Source: Dryomyza anilis (Eukaryota; Arthropoda; Insecta; Diptera; Dryomyzidae). Taken from it: 64,000 nt of DNA. Location of the stretch: positions 2,880,501-2,944,500 of the forward strand of contig OX638130.1 in the NCBI GenBank assembly GCA_951804985.1. The letters run 5' to 3'. A model generated the notes under the pieces. That model did not search any database. It was given only the letters and a program-made list of their open reading frames with translations, and was not told the origin of the DNA. The position numbers and the translations under genes are program-made. This document shows, piece by piece, positions 1 to 12,604 of this stretch; position 1 is the first letter of the stretch; each line of letters begins with the position of its first letter.

Positions 1-180
1 TCTTATAGTTCTTATAGTTCTTATAGTTCTTATAGTTCTTATAGTTCTTATAGTTCTTATAGTTTTTATAGTTCTTATAGTTCTTATAGTTCTTATAGTT
101 CTTATAGTTCTTATAGTTCTTATAGTTCTTATAGTTCTTATAGTTCTTATAGTTCTTGTAGTTCTTATATTTTTATAGTT
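1..180. repeat. 9-bp tandem array (CTTATAGTT)n, cut by window edge
   Basis: The window opens inside a tandem array of the 9-mer CTTATAGTT. About 19 copies are visible, with a single substitution around base 61-66 and decay from about base 155 onward (CTTGTAGTT, then TTTTTATAG). The left limit lies outside the window, so the true length is unknown. No coding role is seen. Confidence 0.95.
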
Positions 181-1142
181 TCCAGTTTTTTTATTTCCTA
201 AAGTTCCTACAAATCATATTGTTTTTTTTTATAAATTTTAAATTAACTTCAAATCTCATAACTTTTCCTTGACACACATTTCCTAAAATTAACCCAATTT
301 TTCATCTAATCCATACATTTCTGAAAATCATTGTGAGAAAAATACCTCAAAGAAAATAACCTGCAGAGGTGTAAAAACCAAAAATCAAACATCACAAATT
401 TCTACAAATTTAATTGATTCTGCGTGCTTAAAAATTACAGAAAAAAGTGATAAAAGTTCACATACGGTACATGCCCATAATTTGTTGTTCTACAACCACA
501 ATAACCAGCATAATAATTGTTGAGGTCGTGGCTAATGCATTTCATACATTGTTAACATAGAATCAGACATATGTATGTTGTCTAAGCCACAAGGCGGCCC
601 CTGGCGGCAAGTGTTAGTCACGTTTTAATTGACGCACAAACAAACTGAAAGACAGACCAATAGTCAACGCTTTCTCCAACGCATGCATTGCGCTAGGCTT
701 GAAACTAAAGCAGCAAAAAAAGTTTAAAAAAATAATGAACTATCGTAAAAAAAAAATGTTATTAAAAAGTAACATGTATTGAGTGGGAAAAATGCGTTGC
801 TCGGTGGCCAAAAGCTGTCGAAAGCCGCTGAAAGCCGACTGAAATACGTCAACAAGTTGTCAAACGCATGGCCAAAACCACGCAGCCGCAGCAGCAACAG
901 CCCAACCCAGCCTTGACCTACAATGCGTTGCAATGCGGTGGCAACACTTTTCAATTTTCTGCAAATACTTCCGTTTTGTCGTGACGTTGTTGGCGGTACT
1001 GACACAATTTTCACGCATTTTGCGGCACAGGCTTTGACAGTTTTAACAATTAAATGATTTAACGTTTCGTACATAGAGCAAATTTTGAAGTGAAAAGGTA
1101 GGAAGTAAAGGTAAATTTTAAACAGAAACATATTAAATTTTT
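181..1142. other. Unique DNA with a G+C-richer island, possible regulatory block
   Basis: AT-rich unique sequence to about 480, followed by a visibly G+C-richer island to about 1,070. Around 780-960 the island contains several GCGTTG/CAACGC words and a CAG/CAA-rich stretch (about 880-905). A 38-codon plus-strand ORF starts at 867 (ATGGCC), but it has no flanking splice or family evidence. A 135-codon minus-strand ORF covers the same island and is composed of AT-rich noise at both ends. I treat the island as possible conserved non-coding DNA. Confidence 0.3.
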
Positions 1143-1444
1143 TAATAATAATAGTAGTTTTGAACTACAGTCCTATGAGAACTTAGGCCGAGCTCTCTCA
1201 CCATTTTGAGCTGTGCGTGTTATATTTGTACTCAAAGTGATGGAACATACAGTTTATTGCCGAATCCAGATGAGAGCTTTGCATAGGCTATGTTTTACTC
1301 TCGTAGGTTTGCCATTTACTGCCGAGAGGTAGCGCGGTATAGACAAATGTTTCTATGAAAAGATGTTGTTAGCCCCAGTCCAGGCTTGAACCGGGGACCT
1401 TTCGACTCACAGTCGAACGCACTAACCACTGAGCCACCGCGGCT
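1143..1444 (-). mobile_element. tRNA-derived SINE, full length, copy A
   Basis: On the minus strand the element begins AGCCGCGGTGGCTCAGTGG (pol III A box). It carries GGTTCAAGCCTGG (B box) about 45 nt later, then a ~225-nt tRNA-unrelated body ending in an (ATT)n-type tail at about 1,143-1,155. In this copy the anticodon-arm-like segment TTCGA-CTGTGAG-TCGAA can form five perfect pairs. The same body occurs at 20.5, 38.1 and 53.6 kb. The tRNA species of origin cannot be named safely. Confidence 0.88.
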
Positions 1445-2073
1445 ACATTTTAGTATGTTTTATTTATAACAAATCTTGAAAACATTGTCTAGGAATTATA
1501 GGCTAATGAGGAAACAACATAAGTAATGAGTTACATAAAGTACATCAAAACATATTGAAATGTAGTATTAAAAAACATAAAAAATTAATATTTTATGATC
1601 TCACGTTAATTCACCAATTTCATTTGACAAACCCAAAGTTTGAAACAATTCTATTACAAGATTTATCCTATAAAATTATTCCTTACATTTATTTTCCGGA
1701 AAACGAACACTGAGTAAAACATTTCATTTTTAAAGAATTTATTCTTCATATTCGATTTGATGTTAGTTTTGCTTCAAGATAGTATTCCAGCAAACCAAAC
1801 AATATCCTAACGATACCGAAAGCATATCTTTTAAAGGCCCAAATTGTCGTTTTCGATACTCAAAAATGAAAGTGGTTTCGATAAAAAAAAATAACCTATC
1901 TATAACGATATCGTTGGTTTTGTCGTTACATATATCAAATTAATATAAAAATATTTTATTTTCGATAAACGAATTTTAAATGCTCAGAAAATTGTGTTTA
2001 TTGACAGAACATCTAAAGAACACACAATTCCATTTTAAAATATTTTGAGTTTCATATCCAAAATTTCTTATTA
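1445..2073. other. AT-rich unique DNA, nothing recognised
   Basis: No ORF, repeat array or element end is visible. Short ATATCG/CGATAT words recur around 1,810-1,960 without forming a clear repeat. Confidence 0.5.
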
Positions 2074-2773
2074 TACACGGAGAAATTTGTTCTCATAAAT
2101 CATGTATTATATGAATAAATTTTGCAAAAATTAATCCTGATATCCAGCCAAGAAAAATTAATCATAATGATTTAGTTTTTATTCATATTTTATTATTTTA
2201 TTATTCATTAATCATAATGATTTGGTTTTTATTCATTATATATGATTATTGTAAAAATCAATTATTATGATTTATGCGTATGTTAACTTATGTTTTATGT
2301 ATAATATATTCATAATTCATGAGCAATTGAAATAGGTTCTGTAATACATATTATGATTTATTATTCATAATTCATGAGTAAAATGTCATACATTGTACCA
2401 AATAGCCGTAGTCTGCAGATGGAAAAACAAAATAAATATAATATGATAAAAATATAATAGGAAAGGAACATTAGGAAGGAAAGTAACATTAAAAGCAATG
2501 CATCACTTCAACTTATTAGTCTGTTAAATTTCACATTTATTTTCAAATGACACATTTTTCATTTTATTCACTCACTTAAATATTCTTTACACTGAACCTA
2601 CGACGTGTTTTTTCACGACTGGCGTAAATTTATATAATTTTGACTGTTATAAATATTAATAAAATTTGTATTATACATAATTCATGAATATAACTCATAT
2701 ATAATAAAATTAAGAAAAAATGTTTCATTAACGTTTTTTTCATAAATTATCAGTAAATAATTTTCTCCGTGTA
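2074..2773. mobile_element. MITE-like element with TACACGGAGAAA inverted ends
   Basis: The left end TACACGGAGAAATT (2,074) is matched by the inverted right end AATTTTCTCCGTGTA (ending 2,773). The outermost TA can be read as a TA target-site duplication. The ~700-bp interior is very AT-rich, has no ORF, and contains partly repeated ATCATAATGATTTRGTTTTTATTCAT segments around 2,150-2,250. Ends of the form CAC-NN-AGAAA recur at 13.5 kb. This is probably a non-autonomous TA-inserting element; the superfamily is not determined. Confidence 0.6.
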
Positions 2774-3330
2774 GCATCGTATTCATAATTATCGTCAAAT
2801 GGTTTGTAGGGAAATGACAAGTCTGCTTTCGAACTATATTAGGAAAGAATCGATCGAATATATTGGGAAATTAAAAGAATATATTGAGAAAGAATTGACC
2901 ATTATTTTTGCCATGACATTTTGACCGTTATTTTTGACATTCTCAACATCATTATTTATAAAACATAATTGCTTAAAGCTATTTTTTTTAAGTATACAAA
3001 TACTTTCCTGAAGGTATATCTTACTTAATAAATGCTTGAAAAACTGTATGAGAAAAAATGTATGAAATGAACAAATTTGACTGCTTCTGTAAGAAAATTT
3101 GATGTTCCGAAACATTTTTATATTTAATAATTTACACGTAAAACTAACACTAAAGTCAAATCTTTCAAATATATATTTTTTTCTTAACATTAATATTTCT
3201 TTTTCTTAAACTTTGACAATTTCAGAAGAAAATTCTTCTAATTGTCGAGAGGATAATAAGGAAAACTTAATAGTAAAAAAATTTAATAAAAATACCCAAT
3301 ACAAAATGTCAGACATTATTTGGAGTATTT
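2774..3330. other. AT-rich DNA, no gene seen
   Basis: A short degenerate repeat (ATATATTGRGAAA-GAAT type) lies near 2,845-2,900. The rest is AT-rich with no supported feature. A 118-codon minus-strand ORF here is low-complexity and unsupported. Confidence 0.45.
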
Positions 3331-3932
3331 TTGGCATGCTTCAGCAAACAAACAGATAAATGGATGTCTGCAGGTAGCGTATTAAAGATTACGAATTTCT
3401 ATGTAGTTTTAAAAATAGATTCACGGCATATTTTGGGGACGGGTAGAAAAGAGACAGCTTTTGATGCAAACTACATCTTCCTAAGTTTCAAATCTTTCAA
3501 AAATATGTTTCAAAACTGCCTTGAGCCAACTGCCAACAATAGGGTCCGGTCATATAGGGTCCGAGTGTATAAGGTACGAGTCAAAATTTCTGGATTTTTT
3601 CGATTTTTTTCATCGGACATATTTCCGGAAAACACACAGATTAATGGAAGATTTTTGGAAGTATATAGAATAATTTCAAATTTGGTGGAATTTTTAAGAA
3701 AGATTCCTGGTACATTTTGGAACAGGCAGAATATGTTTCAAAACCCCTAGGCGAACACAAACAATCAACAAGCAATGTTTCGAAGGAAGCCTTTCAAGAA
3801 GCGCAAGGAGGGATGCACAGAATGGCGAAGATAAATGGAAGATTTTCGGAAGAGTGTAGAAGAATGTCAAATTTTAAAGGCAGATTTTTGGTATATTTTG
3901 GAACGGACAGAAAACCAAAAGACTTTAATTAA
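3331..3932 (-). repeat. Copy of the 19.7-21.2 kb complex satellite, opposite orientation
   Basis: Landmarks such as ATTTCCGGAAAACACACAGA, TTAATGGAAGATTTTTGG, ATTTTGGAACGGACAGAAA and AAATATGTTTCAAAACT also occur in reverse complement in the array at 19.7-21.2 kb. At least two diverged units are present (about 3,430-3,760 and 3,820-3,925). The 139- and 71-codon ORFs here are chance openings in this satellite, not genes. Confidence 0.7.
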
Positions 3933-5069
3933 AATCATTAAAAAAACCCTTTCTAAACTCGACACTGCCAGAAATTTTATCTTAGGTGTAGTTGAAGAAA
4001 ATGGTCTGTAATATACTCATATACGAGAAAAATGTATGTGACTCTACTTCTGCAGTTTTAATTTTATTTTCTTACTTAATTTTATTTTCTCTCAGTGTGA
4101 AGATTAAATAACTCGATTGAGATCAATAAAAAATAAATATTTAAAGCCTGATTGAAAGATCTTTATATTTTAATTAAAAATTCTCCCATAGATTGACACT
4201 TATTATAGTCTGCTGATTTTGAGTGAAGCTGTCATATGTTAAAATTGCTTCCGTGTTGCCAGATCTCTGCAACATGCAGCAACGCGTTAAACTAGTTCAA
4301 CGCATATTTTGTTGCCAAAAACAATAAAAAAAAAGAAATTGCAATAAAAATTAGAAAATTATTGACACTCAGTGCGCGAGTGATGCGTGCAACGTCGTTA
4401 AATCCGCGTGCGATTCTTTTTCTAAACTGCGTCGCGTTACCGTTGCGTCGCGCTAATGCGTTGTATGCGTTGTGCGTTGCATTTAAATTAGTTTATGAAC
4501 TTTTTATTTAACTCTTTTTACGCTGTTATTGTTTGATTTTATTTTTGTAGGCATTATTGTTGTGAGTTTTATTGGCAAAACCTAGTGCCAAACTGAGTCA
4601 CTAGAGTGCGCTCAACTTTCTTTGGCTGGAGACGCGCGCTGGGTGACTTTTAAGCGGGTGAAATTCACACAAAATCCGGCGCTGACTTGCATCGTAAATG
4701 AGTCGCTGGCCACAGTTGCTGGTCATAAACGGCCAACGACCAACATAAGGCAGTGTGGGGGGGGGGGTGGCAGAACGGCATTAGGTCCTACTGTGTCCAA
4801 GTAGCGCGTTGCGCTTTTCACTTTTATTCGTCATTAAAATTTCTAAGTAATGAACGTGCGTTGCATAGACAACATTTTAAATAAATTGTTCTTTTTTTGT
4901 TTTCGAAAGATTTCACTTTCTTCTAAATTTTATTTATTGATTTGAAAGGCGAAAGTAAATTGAAATTCTAAACAGTTTAGCAGCTGTTTAGTTATTTCAT
5001 AATGGTGACAAAAATCTGCAAATACTTTCAAAAAATAGCAAACATAAAAAACAAAAATTAAATCAAAGT
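3933..5069. other. Unique DNA with a GCGTTG/CAACGC-rich island
   Basis: The stretch 3,933-4,220 is AT-rich and featureless. From about 4,240 to 4,870 the sequence is G+C-richer and crowded with GCGTTG/CAACGC words (for example near 4,272, 4,301, 4,390, 4,443, 4,458-4,482 and 4,858), plus CGCG-containing words. A run of about 10 G lies near 4,757. A 60-codon ORF inside is unsupported. The word clustering suggests a regulatory element or a decayed short tandem repeat. Confidence 0.35.
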
Positions 5070-6035
5070 TTCACTGGGAAGTAAAACTAGTCCACTAAAA
5101 ATTCAAATTTTCACTTAGAATTTAATTTTTCATTAAAATTTAATTTTAAACTAAAAATTCAACTTTTCAGTAAAAAATAAAAATGTTCACTAAAAATTCA
5201 ATTTAACATTAAAAATTCAATTTATCACTAAAAATTCAATTTTTCACTAAAAATTAAATTTTTCACTCAATATTCAATTAATCACTAAAAATTCAATTTT
5301 TCACTAAAAATTAAATTTTTCACTAAAAATTCAATTTTTCACTAAAAATTCAATTTTTCACTAAAAATTCAATTTTTCACTAAAAATTCAATTTTTCACT
5401 AAAAATTCAATTTTTCACTAAAAATTCAATTTTTCACTAAAAATTCAATTTTTCACTAAAAATTCAATTTTTCACTAAAAATTCAATTTTTCACTAAAAA
5501 TTCAATTTTTCACTAAAAATTCAATTTTTCACTAAAAATTCAATTTTTCACTAAAAATTCAATTTTTCACTAAAAATTCAATTTTTCACTAAAAATTCAA
5601 TTTTTCACTAAAAATTCAATTTTTCACTAAAAATTAAATTTTTCACTCAAAATTCAATTTTTCACTAAAAATTCAATTTTTCACTAAAAATTCAATTTTT
5701 CACTAAAAGTTCAATTTTTCACTAAAAATTCAATTTGTCACTAAAAATTCAATTTTTCACTAAAAATTCAATTTTTCACTAAAAATTCAATTTTTCACTG
5801 AAAATTCAATTTTTCACTCAAAATTTCAATTTTTCACTATAAATTCAATTTTTCACTATAAATTCAATTTTTCATTAAAAATTCAATTTTTCACTAAAAA
5901 TTCAATTTGTCACTAAAAATTTAATTTTTCACTAAAAATTCAATTTTTCACTATAAATTCAATTTTTCACTATAAAAATTGAATTTTACACTAAAAATTT
6001 AATTTTATACTCAAAATTCCACATTTTACTAAAAA
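5070..6035 (+). repeat. 19-bp palindromic minisatellite, locus 1 (CACTAAAAATTCAATTTTT orientation)
   Basis: About 50 head-to-tail copies of the 19-mer CACTAAAAATTCAATTTTT, with a very uniform core (about 5,320-5,640) and decayed edges. The unit is CACT plus the 15-nt odd-centred palindrome AAAAATT-C-AATTTTT. The same family occurs at 18.8, 30.2, 41.6 and 50.1 kb. Confidence 0.96.
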
Positions 6036-6894
6036 TTTGAATAAGGTAAATTCCTTGACAAATAAAAAAAATAATAATAAATCGAAATTCGTTTTCCATT
6101 TCTATGCCAAAAATAAAATAGAAATTGCCGTAAACCCATCGATTAATTTTGCATTAAATATTATATTAAATTTGCATTTTTTTAATTTAGAAAATATAAA
6201 TATAACAAATTTAACATTGTATAAATTAGGAATGCCTGCAGCTATTAACAAAATATTAATGAATGAACTTAAAACTCGGATAAAATCATAAACAAAAAAT
6301 AACAAATTGGACTAAAATTTGTGTTGAAAAATGCGTAAACAGATAAAATATACAAAATATACAAAAAATAAAACCCTTTACTTAATTTTGTTGCTTTAAA
6401 AAATGACTAATACCAGCATATAAAATATGCAACAAATTTAAAAAATAGAAAAAAAGTAGCATAATAATCAAAACTATTAAAGAAAGCGGAAAATAAAAAC
6501 AGACAACAAACTACTTAAGTTAGCCGCCCGCTTAATATGAAAAAAATTAATAAAAAAAACTCAATTTTGTTTTACTTTTTATTAAAACAAAGACAACTAC
6601 AAAAACAAATTGGTGTCCCACTAAAAATACAAAATAAATTGATAAACAAGCAGCAGTAACGTATAATCATAACAACTCATGACCATCATCAGGTTATCGT
6701 CTGCGTGTTTTTTTTTTATTTATGCACACCCGAAATTTCACTTTCATTGATTTGTGTGTTACTGCGTTTTTGGACACGAAATTATTGTTTTTATAACAAC
6801 AATAAATAAATCATGTTAAAACCATTTAAAAGGTAGAGATAATTTTGTATTAAAGGTACTTGTAATGTTTTATAATTTATATTATACGAAATTT
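6036..6894. other. AT-rich DNA, no gene supported
   Basis: Overlapping plus (6,037-6,291) and minus (6,102-6,305) ORFs are AT-driven and lack any family signal. The part from 6,640 to 6,780 is slightly G+C-richer. Nothing else is recognised. Confidence 0.45.
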
Positions 6895-7862
6895 TATACC
6901 ATATTCTGCACTATTATACCATAATCTACCATACTATACCATAATCTACCAGAATACACAATATCATACCATACTATGCCATACCATATCACACCATATC
7001 ATACCATATCATACTATATCATACCATATCATACCATATCATACCCTATCACACCATATCATACCATATCATACCCTATCACACCATATCATACCATATC
7101 ATACCATATCATACCATATCATACCATATCATACCATACCATATCATACCATATCATACCATATCATACCATATCATACCATATCATACCATATCATACC
7201 ATATCATACCATATCATACCATATCATACCATATCATACCATATCATACCATATCATACCATATCATACCATATCATACCATATCATACCATATCATACC
7301 ATATCATACCATATCATACCATATCATACCATATCATACCATATCATACCATATCATACCATATCATACCATATCATACCATATCATACCATATCATACC
7401 ATATCATACCATATCATACCATATCATACCATATCATACCATATCATACCATATCATACCATATCATACCATATCATACCATATCATACCATATCATACC
7501 ATATCATACCATATCATACCATATCATACCATATCATACCATATCATACCATATCATACCATATCATACCATATCATACCATATCATACCATATCATACC
7601 ATATCATACCATATCATACCATATCATACCATATCATACCATATCATACCATATCATACCATATCATACCATATCATACCATATCATACCATATCATACC
7701 ATATCATACCATATCATACCATATCATACCATATCATACCATATCATACCATATCATACCATATCATACCATATCATACCATATCATACCATATCATATC
7801 ATACCATATCATACCATATCAAACCATATCATACACTATCATACAACATCTTCCATATTATT
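6895..7862. repeat. 10-bp satellite array (CATACCATAT)n
   Basis: About 95 copies of a 10-mer built from alternating CATAC and CATAT pentamers. The centre (7,140-7,790) is essentially perfect, with decayed flanks at 6,895-7,135 and 7,795-7,862. Because 10 bp repeats in phase every 30 bp without creating a stop, a 302-codon ORF of the form (TISYHIIPYH)n runs through it; this is an artefact. The unit length is close to one helical turn, so A/T steps recur on one face of the helix. Confidence 0.97.
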
Positions 7863-8869
7863 CTACCCTATTTATTCAGTTTAATAATTTGTATCATTTA
7901 TGCCGAACTAAAAACCCAAAAAACTCTACACTTTAAGCCATTTAAATCTTTTGTTTGTTTACTCATTGGTAATCATAACACTAATTTTGAACATTTCTTC
8001 CTTTTACCAACCTCTGTTTGACTTTATTTTTGGGAGAAATTTATTTCATCTTGTGTATAATGTAACGGCGTTGCTTAAATTAATTTTCTGTTTAACTTTT
8101 ACGACTTTTTTATACCAACATTCACGCCAACCGCTGAGTGGGTGACAATTTGTCTGCCTGTCTTGCTGTTTTTCTGCTTCACTGTCTGGCCGTCCTACCA
8201 AACCGGACCAAAATGGACTTACTATTCATTTTCATTTAAGTTGTAGGTACTCGAAAAAGGTTGCACAGATTGTGCACTTGCGAAATCGTCATCAGATGCC
8301 ATGCAATTAAATACGCCAACAAAATGATATTAAAAATTTAAAAATAAACTGCAAAAATTGACTCAGTTCCCCATGCACGTAATAATCTTAAATATAAAAA
8401 AACAAACATTAAATGCGTGTGAAAACATAATTAAATGAATGAGCAAATAATAAAATACCAAAATTTTATAATAAGTTTAATGTTTACTACTAATTTAGAA
8501 AACACAGTTTAAAGGCGGCGTGGGACATTTGCGCCATATTTATGTGGCACATTAAATAAAGTGCGATTATGCAAAGTTGGGTAGTTGGTTAGACATTAAA
8601 TTAATTGCAAATAATTGCGTATAATTTTTTTGGCTAATCTGTATGTATTTTATTGAGGAAATTTAAATTGGACAACAAATTATTTCAAGTTATTGCATAC
8701 AAAAATGGCAGCACTTTTTTTTTTGTAATTATGTGAATTTTATTTATGTAATTTTATTTTATGTGCACAGGTAGAGTTTTTATTTTGGCTGATAGTTTTA
8801 ATATTTGTCTAGCCCCCTTTTGTACTTATACGGCACAGCTATTTCATATTTAATTGATATATCTTTTTA
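7863..8869. other. Unique DNA, possible conserved non-coding segments
   Basis: No gene is seen. Segments near 8,110-8,300 and 8,510-8,640 are G+C-richer and non-repetitive, and the latter holds several ATTA/TAAT words. A short CTGTCTTGCTG-like stretch at 8,155-8,200 may be a decayed (GTCY)n relic of the mini-me-like family. Confidence 0.35.
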
Positions 8870-10500
8870 ACTTACTACCTTTATTTATAATATAATACCA
8901 ACTCACCTTTAAAACCCTTTTTCTATTTTAATTTATACCCTCTTTACTTCTCTGTTTTTTATACACTTTAATACTCCTTTTTCTTACCTCATCAATTATA
9001 TTTTTAATATGTTTCCTTCTGTAATTTTCAATATACTTACTACTTATTTAGTTTTCAGATTTATACTACAAACTCTTTTGTTTTCTATTCATATTTTTTG
9101 TTTTTTCTTCTCCTTGATCTACTCATGTTTGCTAAGTACCACCTTTTTATACTGCCAATTCTACTGAATTCCAAAATTACTGAATTTTTACTTCTCTACT
9201 ACTACAATTCCTACAAAGTCTTATAGATTTTCTACTCTCATGATACACTCTTTCCTGCACACTTTAAGCCTCCCGTTTAATTTAAATGTTACCCCCATTC
9301 CTTCCCCCTTTTCATTTCTAGTCTGTAATATTTTTACTACTTTTGCTATTGTTTTTCCCACTAGATTTTTGTTTTCTATTTACATTTTTTTGTTTTTTCT
9401 TCTCCTGGATCTACTCATGTTTGCTAAGTACCACCTTTTGTGCTGTCAATTCTACTCAATTCCAAAATTACTGAATTTTTACTTCTCTACTACTACAATT
9501 CCTACTACAAAGTCTTATTTATTTTCTACTCCAACTGATACACTCTTCGCTGCACACTTTAATCCTCCCTTTTACTTTAAATCTTCCTCCCCAATTACTT
9601 CTACCTTTTCATTTCTTGTCCGTAATATTTTTACTATTTTTGCTATTGTTTTTCCCACTAGATTTCTTCATTCCCTTTTATATGTATATCTGATATACGA
9701 TATTTTCTTATATCCCTGCTACTTTGCTTTTACCTTTTTTCTACTTTGTCTACTACTTCTCTTCTTTTTTATTTGTACTACCAACTCATTTTATACTTCC
9801 ATTAATTATCTCACTTTTAAACTCTTTATTATATTCTCATTTTTACTATTTTTCATACCTCATTTTTACTTATTTGTTTCATCTGTTTTGTATTCCATTT
9901 CATTATTATAATCTTTTATCTACTTCCTTCTCTACAAATGCCTATTTAACACCATCATTTACAACCATTTCAATAAATGATTATTAAAATTTGCTGGAAA
10001 TGATTAAAAGAATTTGTATCTTTTGGTTCGTTTACATTTATTATCTTCATCATGTGAATTTTATGCATGTAAAACTCGTGTTTAGAAAAGTTTATAAAAG
10101 GCGTGTTTAGGTAAGGAATGTAATCTTTTCTGACTTCTATCCTTTTCATATTTCCAATACCAACTCTTTATTTATGTTCTACCATAATTTGCATCTAGTA
10201 GGAACTCTTTTTCTACTCTTATGTGTTCTTATCTTTCCTAACCCCTTTTCACCTTTTATACTCCCTGTTCGACTAATTTGTATTCCATATTTTTCCAATT
10301 ATTTTACTAGTTTCTTCGCTATCCACCTTTTATTCCCATTTAAAAATTTAATTTTTTTTAATATTGATTAGAAAATATACACAAATTTCTATCACTTAGT
10401 TCATTTAGCTTGTGTAAATTATCCTACCTGATCCCTATTATCTACACAATTTTCATATCTAAACATTCTCCAAACAACATATAAATTATCCCATCTATAA
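8870..10500. repeat. Strand-asymmetric pyrimidine-rich region with ~292-bp tandem duplication
   Basis: The plus strand is strongly T/C-rich for about 1.6 kb. Inside it, about 9,075-9,365 and 9,366-9,664 are two diverged copies of one unit; the landmark GCTAAGTACCACCTTTT occurs at 9,131 and 9,423. Weaker pieces (CTTTTTCTACT, ATACCAACTC) recur before and after. The long plus-strand ORFs (such as 9,240-9,911, F/L/S/T-rich) result from lack of purines and are not supported as genes. Confidence 0.7.
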
Positions 10501-10944
10501 ATAGTTCAAAAATTAAATATGACCACTTTTCGTGTCTCTCTTCAGACCTGTTGGTTGACCTCCATATGCCCCAAACATTGACCCAGGGCACGCTTCACTA
10601 AATGCAAATTAGTTACTAGAACAAAACAACCTAGCATTTTTTGTAGATAATAACTAAGTAAGCACTTTAGAACAATTAGAACACAGCACCATTTACATAT
10701 CTTTTGCTGTTCGACTGTGTTGTATGTGGCTCTATGTGTGACACATATATGTTCAAATTGGAGTAATTACATCTAGAATAAAATGAATGCCTACAATTAG
10801 CAAAACAAACGAAAATATTTAATTTGCATGTTTTTATTTTTTGAAATAATGCTAATATGACATAAACATGAAGGAAATAAAAAATAAAATATATTACAAA
10901 GTGTGACAACACGCAAAACAGGTGATTTTTGAGTGGTGTGACCA
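10501..10944. other. Unique DNA, nothing recognised
   Basis: There is a short G+C-richer piece at 10,545-10,610. No ORF, RNA gene or element ends can be supported. Confidence 0.4.
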
Positions 10945-11794
10945 TTTTCAAGTTTAAGCATTTAAGAGAAAAATTTAATTTAATTAGAAGCATATTTTAT
11001 GAATATTAAAACATTTATATAATACTAATTCTAATTTTAGTTGAAGTTCTGAGTAAAAATATACATAGTATACCACGTTTTGCAGCCTTCAGATGCCCTA
11101 GGCAGTTTTAGAAGAGACTTCGAGATTGATATTGGAACAGAACTGAAATTCTCTTGCGATCGATTTAATTGAAAATGGAATTTGTTAATTTAAAATAGAA
11201 ATCCAGATTGAATTCAGTCCGATTATCAAAAAATCGATCGAATAAAATTTAAATACGATTTAGCTCGGAAGTTTGTATAGTATTGAATCAATTTCAAGTT
11301 TAACCATGCAAGAGTAAATTTTAATTTAATAAGAAAAAAATTTCTTATTATGGGCCATTCCACACCAAATCGACCAGCGGTTGGAACTCACCTTCTTCGA
11401 TTTCAATGAAATTTTGGCAATTTGGAATTTTTTTTTTTTAAATATGATGCAACCAAATTCCATATTGAAATTTTGCATAAACATTAACAATAAATTGACG
11501 AAAATTTAGGATTTTTTTCAGAATTTTAAAAAGTGTCCTTTTTAAGGACCACAATTTTGAAGTGCAAGGATAATGACCACGGGCCACATGCTACCGTTTG
11601 GAAATTACAATTTCCAATTTTTCTAAAAGCTTGTTCTATTAGCTTTAAAACGAGCCATTAACGGAATTTCTAGCATTTCTAGTTCAAGAGATATTTAAAT
11701 ATGAACAACAGTACAAAAGTGATTTTTGGCACTTTTTTTCCAACTTTGAGCCACTGTATCTCTGGAAGTAGTGGTCGGAAAAAATAAAAACCAG

Positions 11795-12365
11795 TTGGGA
11801 AGGTTAGATCACATGGGAAATTTTAAAGTAGGTGTAATTATGATAGTTAGGATTATCAAAATTATAGTCGGTCTAAGCCGACTATAAATACACTACACAT
11901 ATGTGTGGTTACCACTCAAAGTGATATATAGATCACCAGGGTATACGAATCCTGAAAATAACTACAAACATTCAATCGCTGAAGAATTTTCATTCATTTG
12001 ATACCCATATTTACAAATGGGTAGGTGTACCGAATTTCGATTTTTTGTGAACCACAAGTCTTTTCGCCGGAAAACATTATTATCATGTATTTGAGCATGA
12101 TGTCAATATATATTTGACCAAAAAAGTTTACCTAAGCACGTATACATAAAAATTGATCTTTATATGTACATTTTATATGAGGTATTTGAACATAAGTGGT
12201 CGGATCATAGGTCACAATGGACCGATCTCGCCAATTTTTTCGCACATACAGGTATATTAGTAATCTAAGATATAAGTTTCATTTATCTAGCTCTTCAATT
12301 TTAAAAGTCTTAGGGATTTCAACAGACAGACGGACAGACGGACAGACGGACAGACAGACGGACAG

Positions 12366-12435
<70 letters not shown>

Positions 12436-12604
12436 GGACAGACAGACGGACAGACAGACGGACAGACGGACATCGCTAAATCGACTCAGGAGGTCATGCT
12501 GATCAAGAATATATATTCTTTTCCATACCGGAGATGCTTCCTTCTGGGTGTTACAAACGGCGTACCAAACTGAATATACCCTTTCACTCTTAGTGTAGGG
12601 TATA
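11795..12604 (-). mobile_element. mini-me/DINE-1-like (Helentron-type) element nested in the TIR element
   Basis: In reverse orientation this matches the copy at 54,927-55,590 over almost its whole length. It carries a subterminal hairpin (11,863-11,887, ATAGTCGG...CCGACTAT), the (GTCY)n core, a short TA-rich tract, and TACCCTACAC at its far end. A shared GTTGGGAA-GGTTAG-TCACATG tract beyond the hairpin (about 11,797-11,815) also occurs at 34.9 kb. These traits match the mini-me/DINE-1 class known across Diptera. There are no coding sequences. Confidence 0.75.
12322..12472. repeat. (GACAGACG)-type GTCY microsatellite
   Basis: A tetranucleotide array of GACA/GACG words, the expanded (GTCY)n core of the enclosing mini-me-like element. 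It is much longer than in the sister copy at 55.0 kb. ORFs reading RQTDRQTD or VCLSVCLS through it are artefacts. Confidence 0.95.

Noticed and set aside
724..1131. 135-codon minus-strand ORF
   Set aside because: Ends are poly-Phe/Leu from AT-rich DNA, the middle reads antisense through a probable non-coding island; no splice sites or family match.
5070..6035. CRISPR-like regular repeats
   Set aside because: Repeats are contiguous with no unique spacers, in a eukaryotic context; it is a minisatellite.
6976..7884. 302-codon ORF
   Set aside because: It is the reading of a 10-bp satellite; all frames are open and the product is a perfect 10-residue repeat with no independent support.
9240..9911. 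223-codon hydrophobic ORF
   Set aside because: Arises from a pyrimidine-rich strand lacking stop codons; it spans a tandem duplication and has no family features.
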